A stretch of DNA of 41,035 nucleotides from an uncultured bacterium. GTDB lineage: Bacteria; Cyanobacteriota; Vampirovibrionia; Gastranaerophilales; Gastranaerophilaceae. Positions within the stretch are counted from its first letter, which is position 1. Each line of letters begins with the position of its first letter. Under the pieces are notes generated by a model. That model ran no database searches. It had not been told where the DNA came from and saw only the letters and a list, made by a program, of their open reading frames with translations. The translations under genes were made by a program, and so were the position numbers. Where the stretch lies: positions 1-41,035 of the forward strand of contig CASFNW010000038.1 of assembly GCA_949296245.1 (NCBI GenBank), read 5' to 3'. This document shows positions 1 through 7,841 of this stretch, in pieces.

Positions 1-90
1 AGCGAACAGCCATGTGAACAAGGTAAACGAAATGGAAAATTTTTAGAATAAAAATTTGAAATGAAGTACTTGACCTTGTGAACGTCAATA
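1..90. other. Left-edge hairpin-rich intergenic segment
   Basis: No complete gene is visible. A 9-bp palindrome (AAATTTTTA, three-base loop, TAAAAATTT) lies near positions 36-56, inside a wider pair ACAAGGT (about 18-24) and ACCTTGT (about 72-78). This could be a terminator between kdsA and whatever converges on it. A plus-strand reading frame runs in from the edge and stops at 49-51; it could be the last 16 codons of a gene, but it overlaps the hairpin and nothing in it is recognisable. On the minus strand the extreme edge reads GGCTGTTCGCT, resembling a box in the GC-rich repeats at 32.7 and 38.4 kb. Confidence 0.35.
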
Positions 91-125
91 ATCCAAGAAA
101 TAGTCGGAGTCAGTTGACAATATGA
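91..125 (-). repeat. 35-bp dispersed repeat overlapping the 3' end of kdsA
   Basis: Read on the minus strand, this segment matches 32645-32679 on the plus strand at 33 of 35 positions. It covers the last codons and stop of kdsA plus the following bases. The end of the match (TTCTTGGAT) is where GC-rich repeat B begins in the other copy, and CTTGGATTATTG also occurs at the edge of repeat C near 38350. Confidence 0.7.
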
Positions 126-931
126 AATATATCATTACAGATTTTGAAAATATCCTTTGCCATATCAACAGAAAGCATATTCGGCCCGTCGCAAAGCGCT
201 TTGTCAGGGTCAGGATGGACTTCAAAAAACAGTGCTTTTGCACCTGCTGCCATTGCCGCTTTTGCAAGTGTAGATACATACTGTCTTTCACCGGAAGAAC
301 AATCTCCGCATCCTCCTGGTAATTGTACACTGTGTGTTGCATCAAAAACAACCGGTATGCCCATTTCCTGCATTATGGGTATACCACGCATATCGACAAC
401 AAGATTGTTGTATCCGAAACTTGTACCTCTGTCTGTAAAAAGGACTTTATCATTGCCAGAATCTATGACTTTTTGAGCAAGAGGTTTCATCTGTGCAGGA
501 GCAAGAAACTGACCTTTTTTGATATTTACAATTTTACCTGTTTTTGCCGCTGCTACAAGCAAATCTGTCTGTCTGCACAGAAATGCGGGAATCTGTAAAA
601 TATCCGCAACTTCTGCAACAGGTTCTGCCTGTTCCGGCAAATGGATATCCGTTACTATAGGCAGGTCAAACTCTTTTTTTACTTCCGCAAGCATTTCAAG
701 ACCTTTATCAAGCCCCGGTCCGCGGAATGATTTTATAGAGCTTCTGTTTGCTTTATCAAAAGAAGATTTAAAAACATAATTTATATCAAGTTCCTGTGTG
801 AGCTTCTTTAATGCTTCTGCTACGGTAAAAAGTATATCCTTGCTTTCTATTGCACAAGGACCTGCCAATATTGTCAGTTTGTCTTTTCCTATCTCGAAAT
901 TATTTAGTTTCACTGGCTTTATCTGCGTCAT
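110..931 (-). CDS. kdsA: 3-deoxy-8-phosphooctulonate (KDO-8-P) synthase
   Basis: Condenses phosphoenolpyruvate with arabinose 5-phosphate to Kdo-8-phosphate in the cytoplasm, the committed step toward the Kdo of LPS inner core. The 273-residue length is typical. Visible family motifs are AGPCAIES (23-30), FKSSFDKANRSS (about 54-65), RGTSFGYNNL (168-177), ATHSVQ with H200, FFEVH with E237, and CDGPNM with D248. Cys26, His200, Glu237 and Asp248 correspond to the metal ligands of the metal-dependent KdsA class; the metal-free class has Asn in place of Cys. The gene is divergent from pilT across about 110 bp. Its last codons lie inside a 35-bp dispersed repeat. Presence of kdsA implies an outer membrane with Kdo-containing LPS. 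The identification is secure. Confidence 0.97.
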   Translation of the reverse strand: MTQIKPVKLNNFEIGKDKLTILAGPCAIESKDILFTVAEALKKLTQELDINYVFKSSFDKANRSSIKSFRGPGLDKGLEMLAEVKKEFDLPIVTDIHLPEQAEPVAEVADILQIPAFLCRQTDLLVAAAKTGKIVNIKKGQFLAPAQMKPLAQKVIDSGNDKVLFTDRGTSFGYNNLVVDMRGIPIMQEMGIPVVFDATHSVQLPGGCGDCSSGERQYVSTLAKAAMAAGAKALFFEVHPDPDKALCDGPNMLSVDMAKDIFKICNDIFHIVN

Positions 932-1042
932 AAGTATGATATCTCCATCTAAATTTTGACAACACTGTATCTAAATTGTAAAATTTACATATAAATAGAA
1001 TTAAGTTAATTATAACATCAATAGATGTACTAGGAGCATGAA

Positions 1043-2110
1043 ATGTTAATAGAAGAGTTATTGGAAGATGCAGTGGGTAAAGGTGCCAGTGATATACATA
1101 TTTCTGCAAACCTTCCTCCTGTATTTCGTATAGACGGAAAACTTATAAGAACAAACCATGAAGCACTTACGGCAGAGAATGTTGAATCTCTGGTTTTTCC
1201 TATTTTGAATAATGAACAGAGAAGACGTCTTGAACAAGACTGGGAGCTTGACCTTTCTTACGGTATACACGGTCTTGGCAGATTCCGTGTAAACGTTTAT
1301 AAAAACAACGGTACTTATGCAGCAGCGTTCAGAACTATCAATACACAGGTTCCAACATTTGAATCACTCGGGCTTCCTCCGATTGTAAGAAAAATTACGG
1401 AAAAGCCAAGAGGATTGATACTTGTTACAGGTCCTACCGGTTCAGGTAAATCTACAACTCTTGCATCTATGATTGATTATATCAATGAAAACCGTAATGA
1501 ACATATTTTGACAATCGAAGACCCTGTGGAATTTGTTCACAAATCTAAAAAAAGTGTTGTTCACCAGAGAGAACTCGGTCAGGATACACGTTCTTTTGCA
1601 AACGCTCTTAAATCAGCTTTGCGTGAAGATCCTGATATTATCCTTGTAGGTGAGATGCGTGACCTTGAGACAATTTCCCTTGCCATTACGGCGGCAGAAA
1701 CAGGCCACCTTGTTATGGGTACATTACACACGTCTTCCGCAAGCCAGACGATTGACCGTATTATTGACGTATTCCCGCAGGGACAGCAGCAGCAGATTCG
1801 TATCATGCTGTCAAACTCTCTTACGGCAGTATTTTCACAGACTCTTTTGCCAAAACTTAATGAAAACGGTGAGAAAAAAGGCCGTGTAATGGCGCAGGAA
1901 ATCATGGTCGTAAACGGTGCAATTGCTAACCTGATAAGAGAAGGTAAGACATCCCAGATGTATTCCGCAATCCAAACAGGTGCACAGCACGGCATGCAGA
2001 CTCTGGAAACAGCCCTTGCAAATCTGTACAAGAAAAACCTTGTTTCCGCAGAAGATGCACTTGCTAAAACAAGCCGGCCGGATGAATTGAGAAGACTTAT
2101 TGGTATGTAA
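1043..2110 (+). CDS. pilT: Type IV pilus retraction ATPase PilT
   Basis: Cytoplasmic hexameric ATPase that depolymerises type IV pili, powering twitching motility and often DNA uptake. The 355 residues carry an N-terminal PAS-like region (about 1-100), Walker A GPTGSGKST (130-138), the Asp box around TIEDPVEF, Walker B in DIILVGEMRD, the His box with GTLHTSSA, and a C-terminal AIxxLIREGK-type segment, as in PilT. The start ATG at 1043 has an AGGAG six bases upstream. It stands alone rather than beside pilU or pilBC; pilM/N/O genes occur 34 kb away. An imperfectly palindromic repeat begins 17 bases after the stop, and a terminator follows at 2375, so the repeat probably lies in the pilT 3' UTR. 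PilT is preferred over PilB because it lacks the long N-terminal domain. Confidence 0.96.
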   Translation: MLIEELLEDAVGKGASDIHISANLPPVFRIDGKLIRTNHEALTAENVESLVFPILNNEQRRRLEQDWELDLSYGIHGLGRFRVNVYKNNGTYAAAFRTINTQVPTFESLGLPPIVRKITEKPRGLILVTGPTGSGKSTTLASMIDYINENRNEHILTIEDPVEFVHKSKKSVVHQRELGQDTRSFANALKSALREDPDIILVGEMRDLETISLAITAAETGHLVMGTLHTSSASQTIDRIIDVFPQGQQQQIRIMLSNSLTAVFSQTLLPKLNENGEKKGRVMAQEIMVVNGAIANLIREGKTSQMYSAIQTGAQHGMQTLETALANLYKKNLVSAEDALAKTSRPDELRRLIGM

Positions 2111-2127
2111 AAATATATATGATTTAA

Positions 2128-2342
2128 AAGCACATGGTTATAAAATAAGACCTTTGTGTAGTGAATTACAAAATGTTATTTAAACAACTTCAAGCGAGGT
2201 GTGTTTGAGGGCTATAGAATTATTTGAACCACATCAATTCTGAAACCGGAATGCAATTTTGATAGCCCGAGTTGCCGAGCATGAGTTTAAATTACATTTT
2301 GTTTGAACGAAACAATAGATCTTATTTTATAACCATGTGCTT
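2128..2342 (+). repeat. Structured inverted element, copy 1 (upstream of recA)
   Basis: A 215-nt segment with perfect 23-bp terminal inverted arms (2128-2150 with 2320-2342). Inside is a second helix, ACAAAATGT-T-ATTTAAAC (2168-2185) with GTTTAAAT-T-ACATTTTGT (2285-2302), interrupted by one T-T mismatch. An inner helix GGGCTAT/ATAGCCC closes a variable apex. Conserved single-stranded boxes include GCGAGGTGTGTTTGA and GAGTTGCCGAGC. Copy 2 (3577-3790, opposite strand) keeps nearly the same core but has a completely different terminal stem. It may be a structured RNA in the pilT 3' UTR or a non-autonomous mobile element; no known family was recognised. Confidence 0.75.
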
Positions 2343-2374
2343 GATATCGGAAACAAAATGTATTTGTATTTATT

Positions 2375-2407
2375 AAAAGTACTGTCACTTAAGACAGTAC
2401 TTTTTTT
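2375..2407 (+). terminator. Intrinsic terminator between pilT and recA
   Basis: A perfect 12-bp stem (AAAAGTACTGTC at 2375-2386, loop ACTTAA, GACAGTACTTTT at 2393-2404) runs into seven T residues (2401-2407). It closes the pilT transcript, including repeat copy 1, before the recA promoter. The A run on the left arm may let it work in both directions. Confidence 0.85.
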
Positions 2408-2421
2408 CTCTTATAAACAAT

Positions 2422-2450
2422 TTGTATAAAACAGCAAAATAATGTAAAAT
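2422..2450 (+). promoter_or_regulatory. Putative recA promoter
   Basis: TTGTAT (2422-2427) and TAAAAT (2445-2450) are spaced by 17 bases, giving a plausible sigma-70-type promoter between the terminator and recA. No palindrome that looks like a LexA operator was seen, so SOS control cannot be claimed. Confidence 0.5.
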
Positions 2451-2488
2451 AGCATTATTATGACTATTTAACAAATGGGGAGATACTA

Positions 2489-3517
2489 ATGGCAGTAAAA
2501 GAAAAAGAAACGGAAACAGTATCAATTTCCGAAGAAAAGAATAAAGCATTAAAACTGGCTATTGAAAAAATTGAAAAAGATTTTGGCAAAGGCTCTATTA
2601 TGAAACTCGGCGACAAGTCTACAGTTGCTTGCGATGTAATTCCGACAGGGGCACTTTCACTTGATATTGCACTTGGTATAGGCGGGGTGCCGAGAGGCCG
2701 TGTAATTGAGATTTATGGCCCTGAATCTTCAGGTAAAACTACTCTGGCACAGCATATTGTTGCAGAATGCCAGAAAAAAGGCGGGATTGCTGCATTTGTT
2801 GATGCGGAGCATGCACTGGATCCGGAATATGCAAGAGCACTCGGTGTAAATGTAGATGAATTATTGATTTCTCAGCCTGATACAGGCGAACAGGCTCTTG
2901 AAATAGCAGAAGAGCTTGTACGTTCATCAGCTGTAGATGTTGTTGTTATTGACTCTGTTGCTGCACTTGTACCGAAAGCAGAAATTGAAGGAGCAATGGA
3001 AGACCAGCAGATGGGCTTGCAGGCTCGTTTGATGAGTAAAGCCCTGAGAAAATTAACAGGTATCGTAGGCAAAACTAATACAACCGTTATTTTTATTAAC
3101 CAGCTGCGTCAAAAAATCGGTGTTATGTATGGTAACCCTGAAACAACAACAGGCGGTAATGCGCTGAAATACTATTCTTCCGTACGTCTTGATATCAGAA
3201 GATGCGATTCTATCAAAAAAGATGACAAAGATATCGGAAACAGAGTAAGGGTAAAAGTTGTTAAAAACAAAGTTGCTCCACCGTTTAAAACCTGTGAATT
3301 TGATATCATTTTCGGCAAAGGTATCTGCAAACTCGGCTGTATACTGGATGTTGCAGTGAATATGGATATTGTAAAAAAAGCAGGTGCGTGGTTCAGCTAC
3401 AATGATGAAAAACTCGGACAGGGCAGAGAAAAAGCAAAAGAATACTTTGAAGCTCATCCGGAAGTCCTTGCCGAGGTAGAAGCAAAAGTCAGAGAAAAAC
3501 TCGCTGCAGAAAGATAG
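2489..3517 (+). CDS. recA: Recombinase RecA
   Basis: ATP-dependent strand-exchange protein for homologous recombination, repair and, where present, LexA cleavage. At 342 residues it is a normal RecA length. Seen: the N-terminal helix region ending in [11 protein letters not shown], Walker [10 protein letters not shown] (77-85), the VDAEHALDP and [10 protein letters not shown] segments, the loop-2 region [17 protein letters not shown], and the [11 protein letters not shown] motif of the C-terminal part. The start ATG at 2489 follows GGGGAG by about seven bases. Unusually, the gene with its own promoter and terminator region is bracketed by inverted copies of a structured repeat (2128-2342 and 3577-3790). 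Those copies could in principle support inversion of the recA segment or act on transcript ends. No recX follows it. Confidence 0.99.
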   Translation: MAVKEKETETVSISEEKNKALKLAIEKIEKDFGKGSIMKLGDKSTVACDVIPTGALSLDIALGIGGVPRGRVIEIYGPESSGKTTLAQHIVAECQKKGGIAAFVDAEHALDPEYARALGVNVDELLISQPDTGEQALEIAEELVRSSAVDVVVIDSVAALVPKAEIEGAMEDQQMGLQARLMSKALRKLTGIVGKTNTTVIFINQLRQKIGVMYGNPETTTGGNALKYYSSVRLDIRRCDSIKKDDKDIGNRVRVKVVKNKVAPPFKTCEFDIIFGKGICKLGCILDVAVNMDIVKKAGAWFSYNDEKLGQGREKAKEYFEAHPEVLAEVEAKVREKLAAER

Positions 3518-3576
3518 TTTACAGCCGCTATCAGGAAAACTGATTTTTGTAAACAATTTATGAATCATCATTTTTC

Positions 3577-3790
3577 AGACTCAAATTTTCAAAGAATTAC
3601 CTGCTGTTTCGTTCAAACAGAATGTAATTTAAACTCAGGCTCGGCAACTCGGGCCATCAAAATGGATTGGATTCGAAAAACAAATGCGGTTCAAATAATT
3701 TCATAGCCCTCAAACACACCTCGCATGCAGTTGTTTAAATAACATTCTGTAATTCACTGCACAAAGGTTATTTTTCAAAAATTTGAGTCT
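3577..3790 (-). repeat. Structured inverted element, copy 2 (downstream of recA)
   Basis: Reverse-oriented partner of copy 1. The terminal arms (3577-3601 and 3766-3790) pair at 23 of 25 positions if G-U is allowed on the minus strand, yet share no evident sequence with the arms of copy 1. In the second helix the pair ACAGAATGT/ACATTCTGT replaces ACAAAATGT/ACATTTTGT of copy 1, a compensatory A-T to G-C change. The inner helix has a G-U pair only when read on the minus strand, so the wobbles favour minus-strand transcription here (plus strand for copy 1). It fills most of the 316-bp gap between recA and the acetyltransferase. Confidence 0.75.
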
Positions 3791-3833
3791 TACCACTGAT
3801 AATTCTAAATAAAAGTAACTAAAAGGAAATCTG

Positions 3834-4331
3834 ATGTTTGACTGGATAAAAGTAGAGACAGATGAACAAATAAAAGAACTTTGCGCACTTGCAAAAGAGA
3901 TATGGAACGAGTATTCCATCTGTTTTATTTCACAGGAACAGATAGATTATATGCTTGAAAAATTCCAATCAGAACATGCCGTAAAAGAACAGCTCACACA
4001 CGAACGTTATCAGTATTATCTTATGGAAGATGACGGAGAAATTTTCGGGTATTTTGCTCTGCAGCCGCAAAAAGACAATCTGTTCCTGTCCAAAATTTAT
4101 ATTAAAAAGTCTCACAGAGGCAGAGGCTATGCCAGAAAAGCGTTCGTCAACGCCATTATTCCGGTTGCCAAAGAGTTTGAACTTCCTAAAATCACACTCA
4201 CCGTAAACAAATTTAATCTTGCTGCTGTCTGTGTGTATGAGCGTCTGGGGTTTGAAAAAACAAAATCCGTAGAAACCGATATCGGAAACGGTTATATAAT
4301 GGATGATTACATTTATGAATACACGTTATAA
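3834..4331 (+). CDS. GNAT-family N-acetyltransferase
   Basis: Predicted acetyl-CoA-dependent N-acyltransferase of 165 residues; the substrate cannot be told from sequence. The single GNAT domain shows the beta-4/alpha-3 acetyl-CoA site (LSKIYIKKSHRGRGYARKA, about 84-102; the R/Q-x-x-G-x-G/A motif is RGRGYA) and the late segment LTVNKFNLAAVCVYERLGF, where an Asn and Tyr are typical. AAGGAAAT lies just upstream of the ATG. The 3' end overlaps the following glycosyltransferase, which suggests co-transcription and coupled translation. It could acetylate a sugar, an amino acid or a protein N-terminus; the glycosyltransferase neighbour weakly favours an envelope role, but this is inference. Confidence 0.88.
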   Translation: MFDWIKVETDEQIKELCALAKEIWNEYSICFISQEQIDYMLEKFQSEHAVKEQLTHERYQYYLMEDDGEIFGYFALQPQKDNLFLSKIYIKKSHRGRGYARKAFVNAIIPVAKEFELPKITLTVNKFNLAAVCVYERLGFEKTKSVETDIGNGYIMDDYIYEYTL

Positions 4332-5298
4332 AAAAATTCTTATACTAAGACAGGGTGCAATAGGCGATGTCGTGCACACAACAAATATTTTCAGGTCGAT
4401 TAAGGCAAAACATCCTGAGGTTGAAATCGATTACCTGACAGGCAAAGTACCATCTATGCTCCTTGAACATGACACAAGGCTGAATCGTGTAATTAAGCTG
4501 GAAGGCAAAGATTATAAATATCTGACAAAGCTGGGATTGGACCTGAGAAAAGAAAAGTATGACCTTTTGATTAATCTTCAGCCTTCTTTAAGGTATCAGT
4601 ATCTTGCATTTTTGATTAATCCGAAAGATACTGTAACATACAAAAAATCCTTCCGTTACCATGCTGTGGAAAACTTCTGGCAGACGGCAAAGAAAAAAAT
4701 TAATGACATAGAAAATTTTGATAATCTTGAACTGCAAATCCCTGAGGATGTGCGTGAAAAAGTAAAAGCAGAAATAGGCACCGATAAAAAAACAGTTGTG
4801 CTAAACACCCAGACAAGCCTTACAAGACAGGGCAGAAAATGGCCTTATGAATATTTTAAAGAACTTGCATTTTCTTTGATTGACAGGTATGACTGCACTA
4901 TTTTGATATCGGGGTCAAAAGATGATATTGAAGAGACAAAAGCCTATGAAAACCTGCATCCCAATATTCAGGTTACAGCAGGTAAATTTAATATTCTTGA
5001 ATCAGCCGCTGTTTTTTCTCTTGCTGATGTAGTTGTATCTTCCGATACAGGCCCTTTGCACATTGCAACAGCCGTAAACAAGCCGTTTTGTATAGGTTTG
5101 TACGGTGCTGCCAGCGCAGGCAGAACAGGGCCGTGGGGTGTAAACCATTTTGCAGTCAGTGCGGATTTACCCTGTATTCCCTGTGACAGAAGAAAATGTA
5201 AGTTTAAAGACGAAGAAAATACAGGAATCAATCCCTGTATGGAAGCAATAAAACCCGAACATGTCCTGAGGGTAATTACGGACAATGATTTACTGTAG
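4315..5298 (+). CDS. Glycosyltransferase family 9 (heptosyltransferase-like)
   Basis: Probable ADP-heptose or related sugar transferase acting on LPS core at the inner membrane. It has the GT9 two-domain layout: an N-terminal ILRQGAIGDVVHTTNIFRS motif and a C-terminal donor-site motif SSDTGPLHIATAVNKP followed by GLYGAASAGRTGPWG. A late cysteine cluster, CIPCDRRKC, is often seen in this family. The start is uncertain. An in-frame ATG lies at 4303, but the ATG at 4315 gives the usual short lead before the beta-1 strand; both overlap the acetyltransferase gene. The length is 327 residues from 4315, normal for WaaC/WaaF-like enzymes. A GTG-start nuclease gene begins 11 bp after the stop. The family is certain; the acceptor is not known. 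Confidence 0.9.
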   Translation: MNTRYKKILILRQGAIGDVVHTTNIFRSIKAKHPEVEIDYLTGKVPSMLLEHDTRLNRVIKLEGKDYKYLTKLGLDLRKEKYDLLINLQPSLRYQYLAFLINPKDTVTYKKSFRYHAVENFWQTAKKKINDIENFDNLELQIPEDVREKVKAEIGTDKKTVVLNTQTSLTRQGRKWPYEYFKELAFSLIDRYDCTILISGSKDDIEETKAYENLHPNIQVTAGKFNILESAAVFSLADVVVSSDTGPLHIATAVNKPFCIGLYGAASAGRTGPWGVNHFAVSADLPCIPCDRRKCKFKDEENTGINPCMEAIKPEHVLRVITDNDLL

Positions 5299-5309
5299 CG
5301 GAGTTTGTA

Positions 5310-7841
5310 GTGTCAGAGAGTAAAACAGCGGGAATTTTATCAGAAGAAACAGGCGAATATAAAAGCTACGGTTTCTTTGCCTTAAATATCTTAAAAACCT
5401 GTGCAAAAAAATTATTTATGCAGGATTCTTCCCTTGCCTGTCTTTTAAAATCGGAAAGTTTTTTAAAAGAACTTTTAAATACATTTAACAAACTGCATTC
5501 TTTTAATATAAATCCCGAAACCTTTGAGAAAATAATAAAAACCGCAGAAATTTCAAATACGGATAAAAACAGACTGCTTATAACAGCACAATTGTATGAT
5601 TATTATATCCGTACAATGTCCCAAAACAGCTATGAAATCCCTGCTTACAGAGCTGTATTGATTAAAAATGATGCAAATGAAGCGGAGTTTTGCAAAAAAC
5701 TTGCAGATTTTCAAAATTATAATCTGTTTGAGTTTAATGATGTTCAAAGCGAATGCATTTATATAACAGACAAAATAAAAGAAACTGCCGCTTCGGGTGT
5801 GTTAAACTTTTCAGACATTGCAATTTTTGCAGACAAATCAGAAATGAGACAAAAACTTTCAGATATCCTGAAATCTTTTGATATTCCGGTTCTGGATAAT
5901 ATTTACAATGAAAATTATGAAAATTTAAAATATAAAATTTCTCTGTTTTACAAAATTTCCCAAATTCTTGAAAAACTCGGCTGCGAAGAATTTGATTCTA
6001 ATTCGCTCAACAATACAAAAACACAATCCAAAGCTGACAGGGAGATACTTTTTGAATCACTGGACGAATATATAAAAACCTTTCTGGAAAGTAATGTGGA
6101 TGACATATATGCTCTGGAAAAATTTTATACAAAAATCGAAACTTCACAAAAATTTTTGTCAGAAAATGTTTTTTATTTGCTGCAAAACCTTGATGAAAAA
6201 GATAAGACAAACCTGCTTTTACAAACCGGTCTTTTAAAAAAATTCTATACCCTCTATAAATCAAGACACTTTGCGCAGGCAATTGCACTTATTGTAAACG
6301 GCAGCCTGCATGAGTTTGAAGATGCGGAACTAAAAAAAATGATAGCCAAAAAGACTCAGAGTCTTGAAGTTTTGCAGAATTTGTATGACACAGTTCTCAA
6401 TGCAGAGCCGGATTTTGATGCTTTTTATGACATCATGGAGTGGCTCGGGCTGGACAACACGAATAAAGATAATGCCGTAACGCTCGAATCCATATATTCT
6501 TTGCCCGTACAAAAGAAAAAGTTTAAACATATCTACCTCGCCGGACTTACAGAGAATAATTTTCCGGGGGCAAATCCGGCATATCCCTTTATTTCAGCTG
6601 ATGCAGATTTAAAAATTTGTACGGAACTGAAAAAAACAGCAAAGAATTTTGATTATTTTATAAAAACCGATGAAATTTATTATGCACAGAAAATGTCCTG
6701 TGTAAATGCAGCCACCTGCAAAGCCGAGGAGAGGATAACTCTTACAACACATTCTTATGAAGCAAAAAAACGTGTCCAGCCTTCATCAATTTTTAAAATG
6801 CTTATAAATCTTGATTCTTCAAAATACACCTTTGTAAAAGATGCGGAAACTCCTGCCGGAGAATCAGAACAAGGCGGAAATTCATACGCTGATATCAGCG
6901 AAAAAGAAACTGTTATCGGCAGGCAGGATATTCTAAAGCTGAATCCTTCATCTATATCAGCTTTTCAGAGTTGTCCTCGAAAATATTATTACAAAAATCT
7001 TTTGAATCTCAAAGAGCCATATATCTTTGCAGCAAGTTACGGAAGCATTGTCCATGCGGTGTTTGAAGTTTTGAACAAAAGATTTTTGGACAATTACACA
7101 AAAGAAACCGCTGCTGCACTGGCAGAAGTGCTTTTTAATGCAAAAAATGACCCGCAAAAAGCTTTGCAGGCAGGTTTTAAGCAGACAGATATTGATTTAA
7201 TATGTGCGGCAGCAGAATTGTCTCTTGCAGAGATGAAAGACAATTTTTTAAACGCTATGGAAGACTTTTCTCATTTTGGAGGTTTTGACAATCCGCCTGT
7301 CTCGGCTGTGTGTGAGCAGTCTTTTACTTTTGCACTGCCGGAGCTTCCTGAAGTTATTTTTGACGGACGTATTGATGCTGTTTTATGCGGTAGAGACGGA
7401 AAATATAGTATTGTTGATTATAAAACAGGCAAAAACAAAACAAATACGCTCGACTATGCAATAAGCGAATACGGTGTAAATTTCCTCTCAAGAACGGGTA
7501 AAGAGCCTTCTAATCCGGAGGCTTTGCAAAATGCTTATGATTATCAGATACCTTTATATTATTTTGCCTGTCAGCACAGCAAGGAGCTTTCTCAATACAA
7601 AGACAAAATCTCATGGCTCGGGCTTTTATATATCCGTCCGTCTTCAAAAGATAACGGCTGTGATGAAGATTTTGTCAGTGCTGAAAAAATTGAATTTTAT
7701 AAAGAGAAAATTATACAGAATCTAAAATCAACCGTTATAGACAAAATAAGACAAGAAACGGAATTTAAAAAGAATAAAAGTTTTGCCTGTGAAAACTGTG
7801 CATACAAATTCCTGTGCGATACGGAGGATGATGATGAATGA
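5310..7841 (+). CDS. AddB-like PD-(D/E)XK exonuclease subunit
   Basis: Predicted nuclease subunit of an AddAB/RecBCD-type double-strand-break resection enzyme. The C-terminal nuclease domain has the SCPRKYYY segment (about 555-562), HAVFEVL, GRIDAVL (about 684), and the catalytic VDYKTG (about 701). Four cysteines (one near 556, then 827, 830, 836) match the Fe-S staple of AddB-type nucleases. The middle part shows helicase-2A-like phrases (FSDIAIFAD, IYLAGLTENNFPG), but no Walker A is present, so this subunit cannot be a helicase motor. At 843 residues it is shorter than classic AddB (about 1,150), with the N-terminal end reduced. The start is GTG at 5310 with CGGAG six bases upstream. It overlaps the helicase gene by 8 bp, indicating a two-subunit complex. 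Confidence 0.85.
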   Translation: MSESKTAGILSEETGEYKSYGFFALNILKTCAKKLFMQDSSLACLLKSESFLKELLNTFNKLHSFNINPETFEKIIKTAEISNTDKNRLLITAQLYDYYIRTMSQNSYEIPAYRAVLIKNDANEAEFCKKLADFQNYNLFEFNDVQSECIYITDKIKETAASGVLNFSDIAIFADKSEMRQKLSDILKSFDIPVLDNIYNENYENLKYKISLFYKISQILEKLGCEEFDSNSLNNTKTQSKADREILFESLDEYIKTFLESNVDDIYALEKFYTKIETSQKFLSENVFYLLQNLDEKDKTNLLLQTGLLKKFYTLYKSRHFAQAIALIVNGSLHEFEDAELKKMIAKKTQSLEVLQNLYDTVLNAEPDFDAFYDIMEWLGLDNTNKDNAVTLESIYSLPVQKKKFKHIYLAGLTENNFPGANPAYPFISADADLKICTELKKTAKNFDYFIKTDEIYYAQKMSCVNAATCKAEERITLTTHSYEAKKRVQPSSIFKMLINLDSSKYTFVKDAETPAGESEQGGNSYADISEKETVIGRQDILKLNPSSISAFQSCPRKYYYKNLLNLKEPYIFAASYGSIVHAVFEVLNKRFLDNYTKETAAALAEVLFNAKNDPQKALQAGFKQTDIDLICAAAELSLAEMKDNFLNAMEDFSHFGGFDNPPVSAVCEQSFTFALPELPEVIFDGRIDAVLCGRDGKYSIVDYKTGKNKTNTLDYAISEYGVNFLSRTGKEPSNPEALQNAYDYQIPLYYFACQHSKELSQYKDKISWLGLLYIRPSSKDNGCDEDFVSAEKIEFYKEKIIQNLKSTVIDKIRQETEFKKNKSFACENCAYKFLCDTEDDDE

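Noticed and set aside
1..51. Possible 3' end of a plus-strand gene at the left edge
   Set aside because: Only 16 codons are visible, the stop lies inside a perfect palindrome, and nothing is recognisable; kept only as a note.
2128..2342. Recoded gene or group II intron fragment in the recA-flanking element
   Set aside because: No open frame of length and no domain V-like hairpin; the conserved parts fit paired helices instead.
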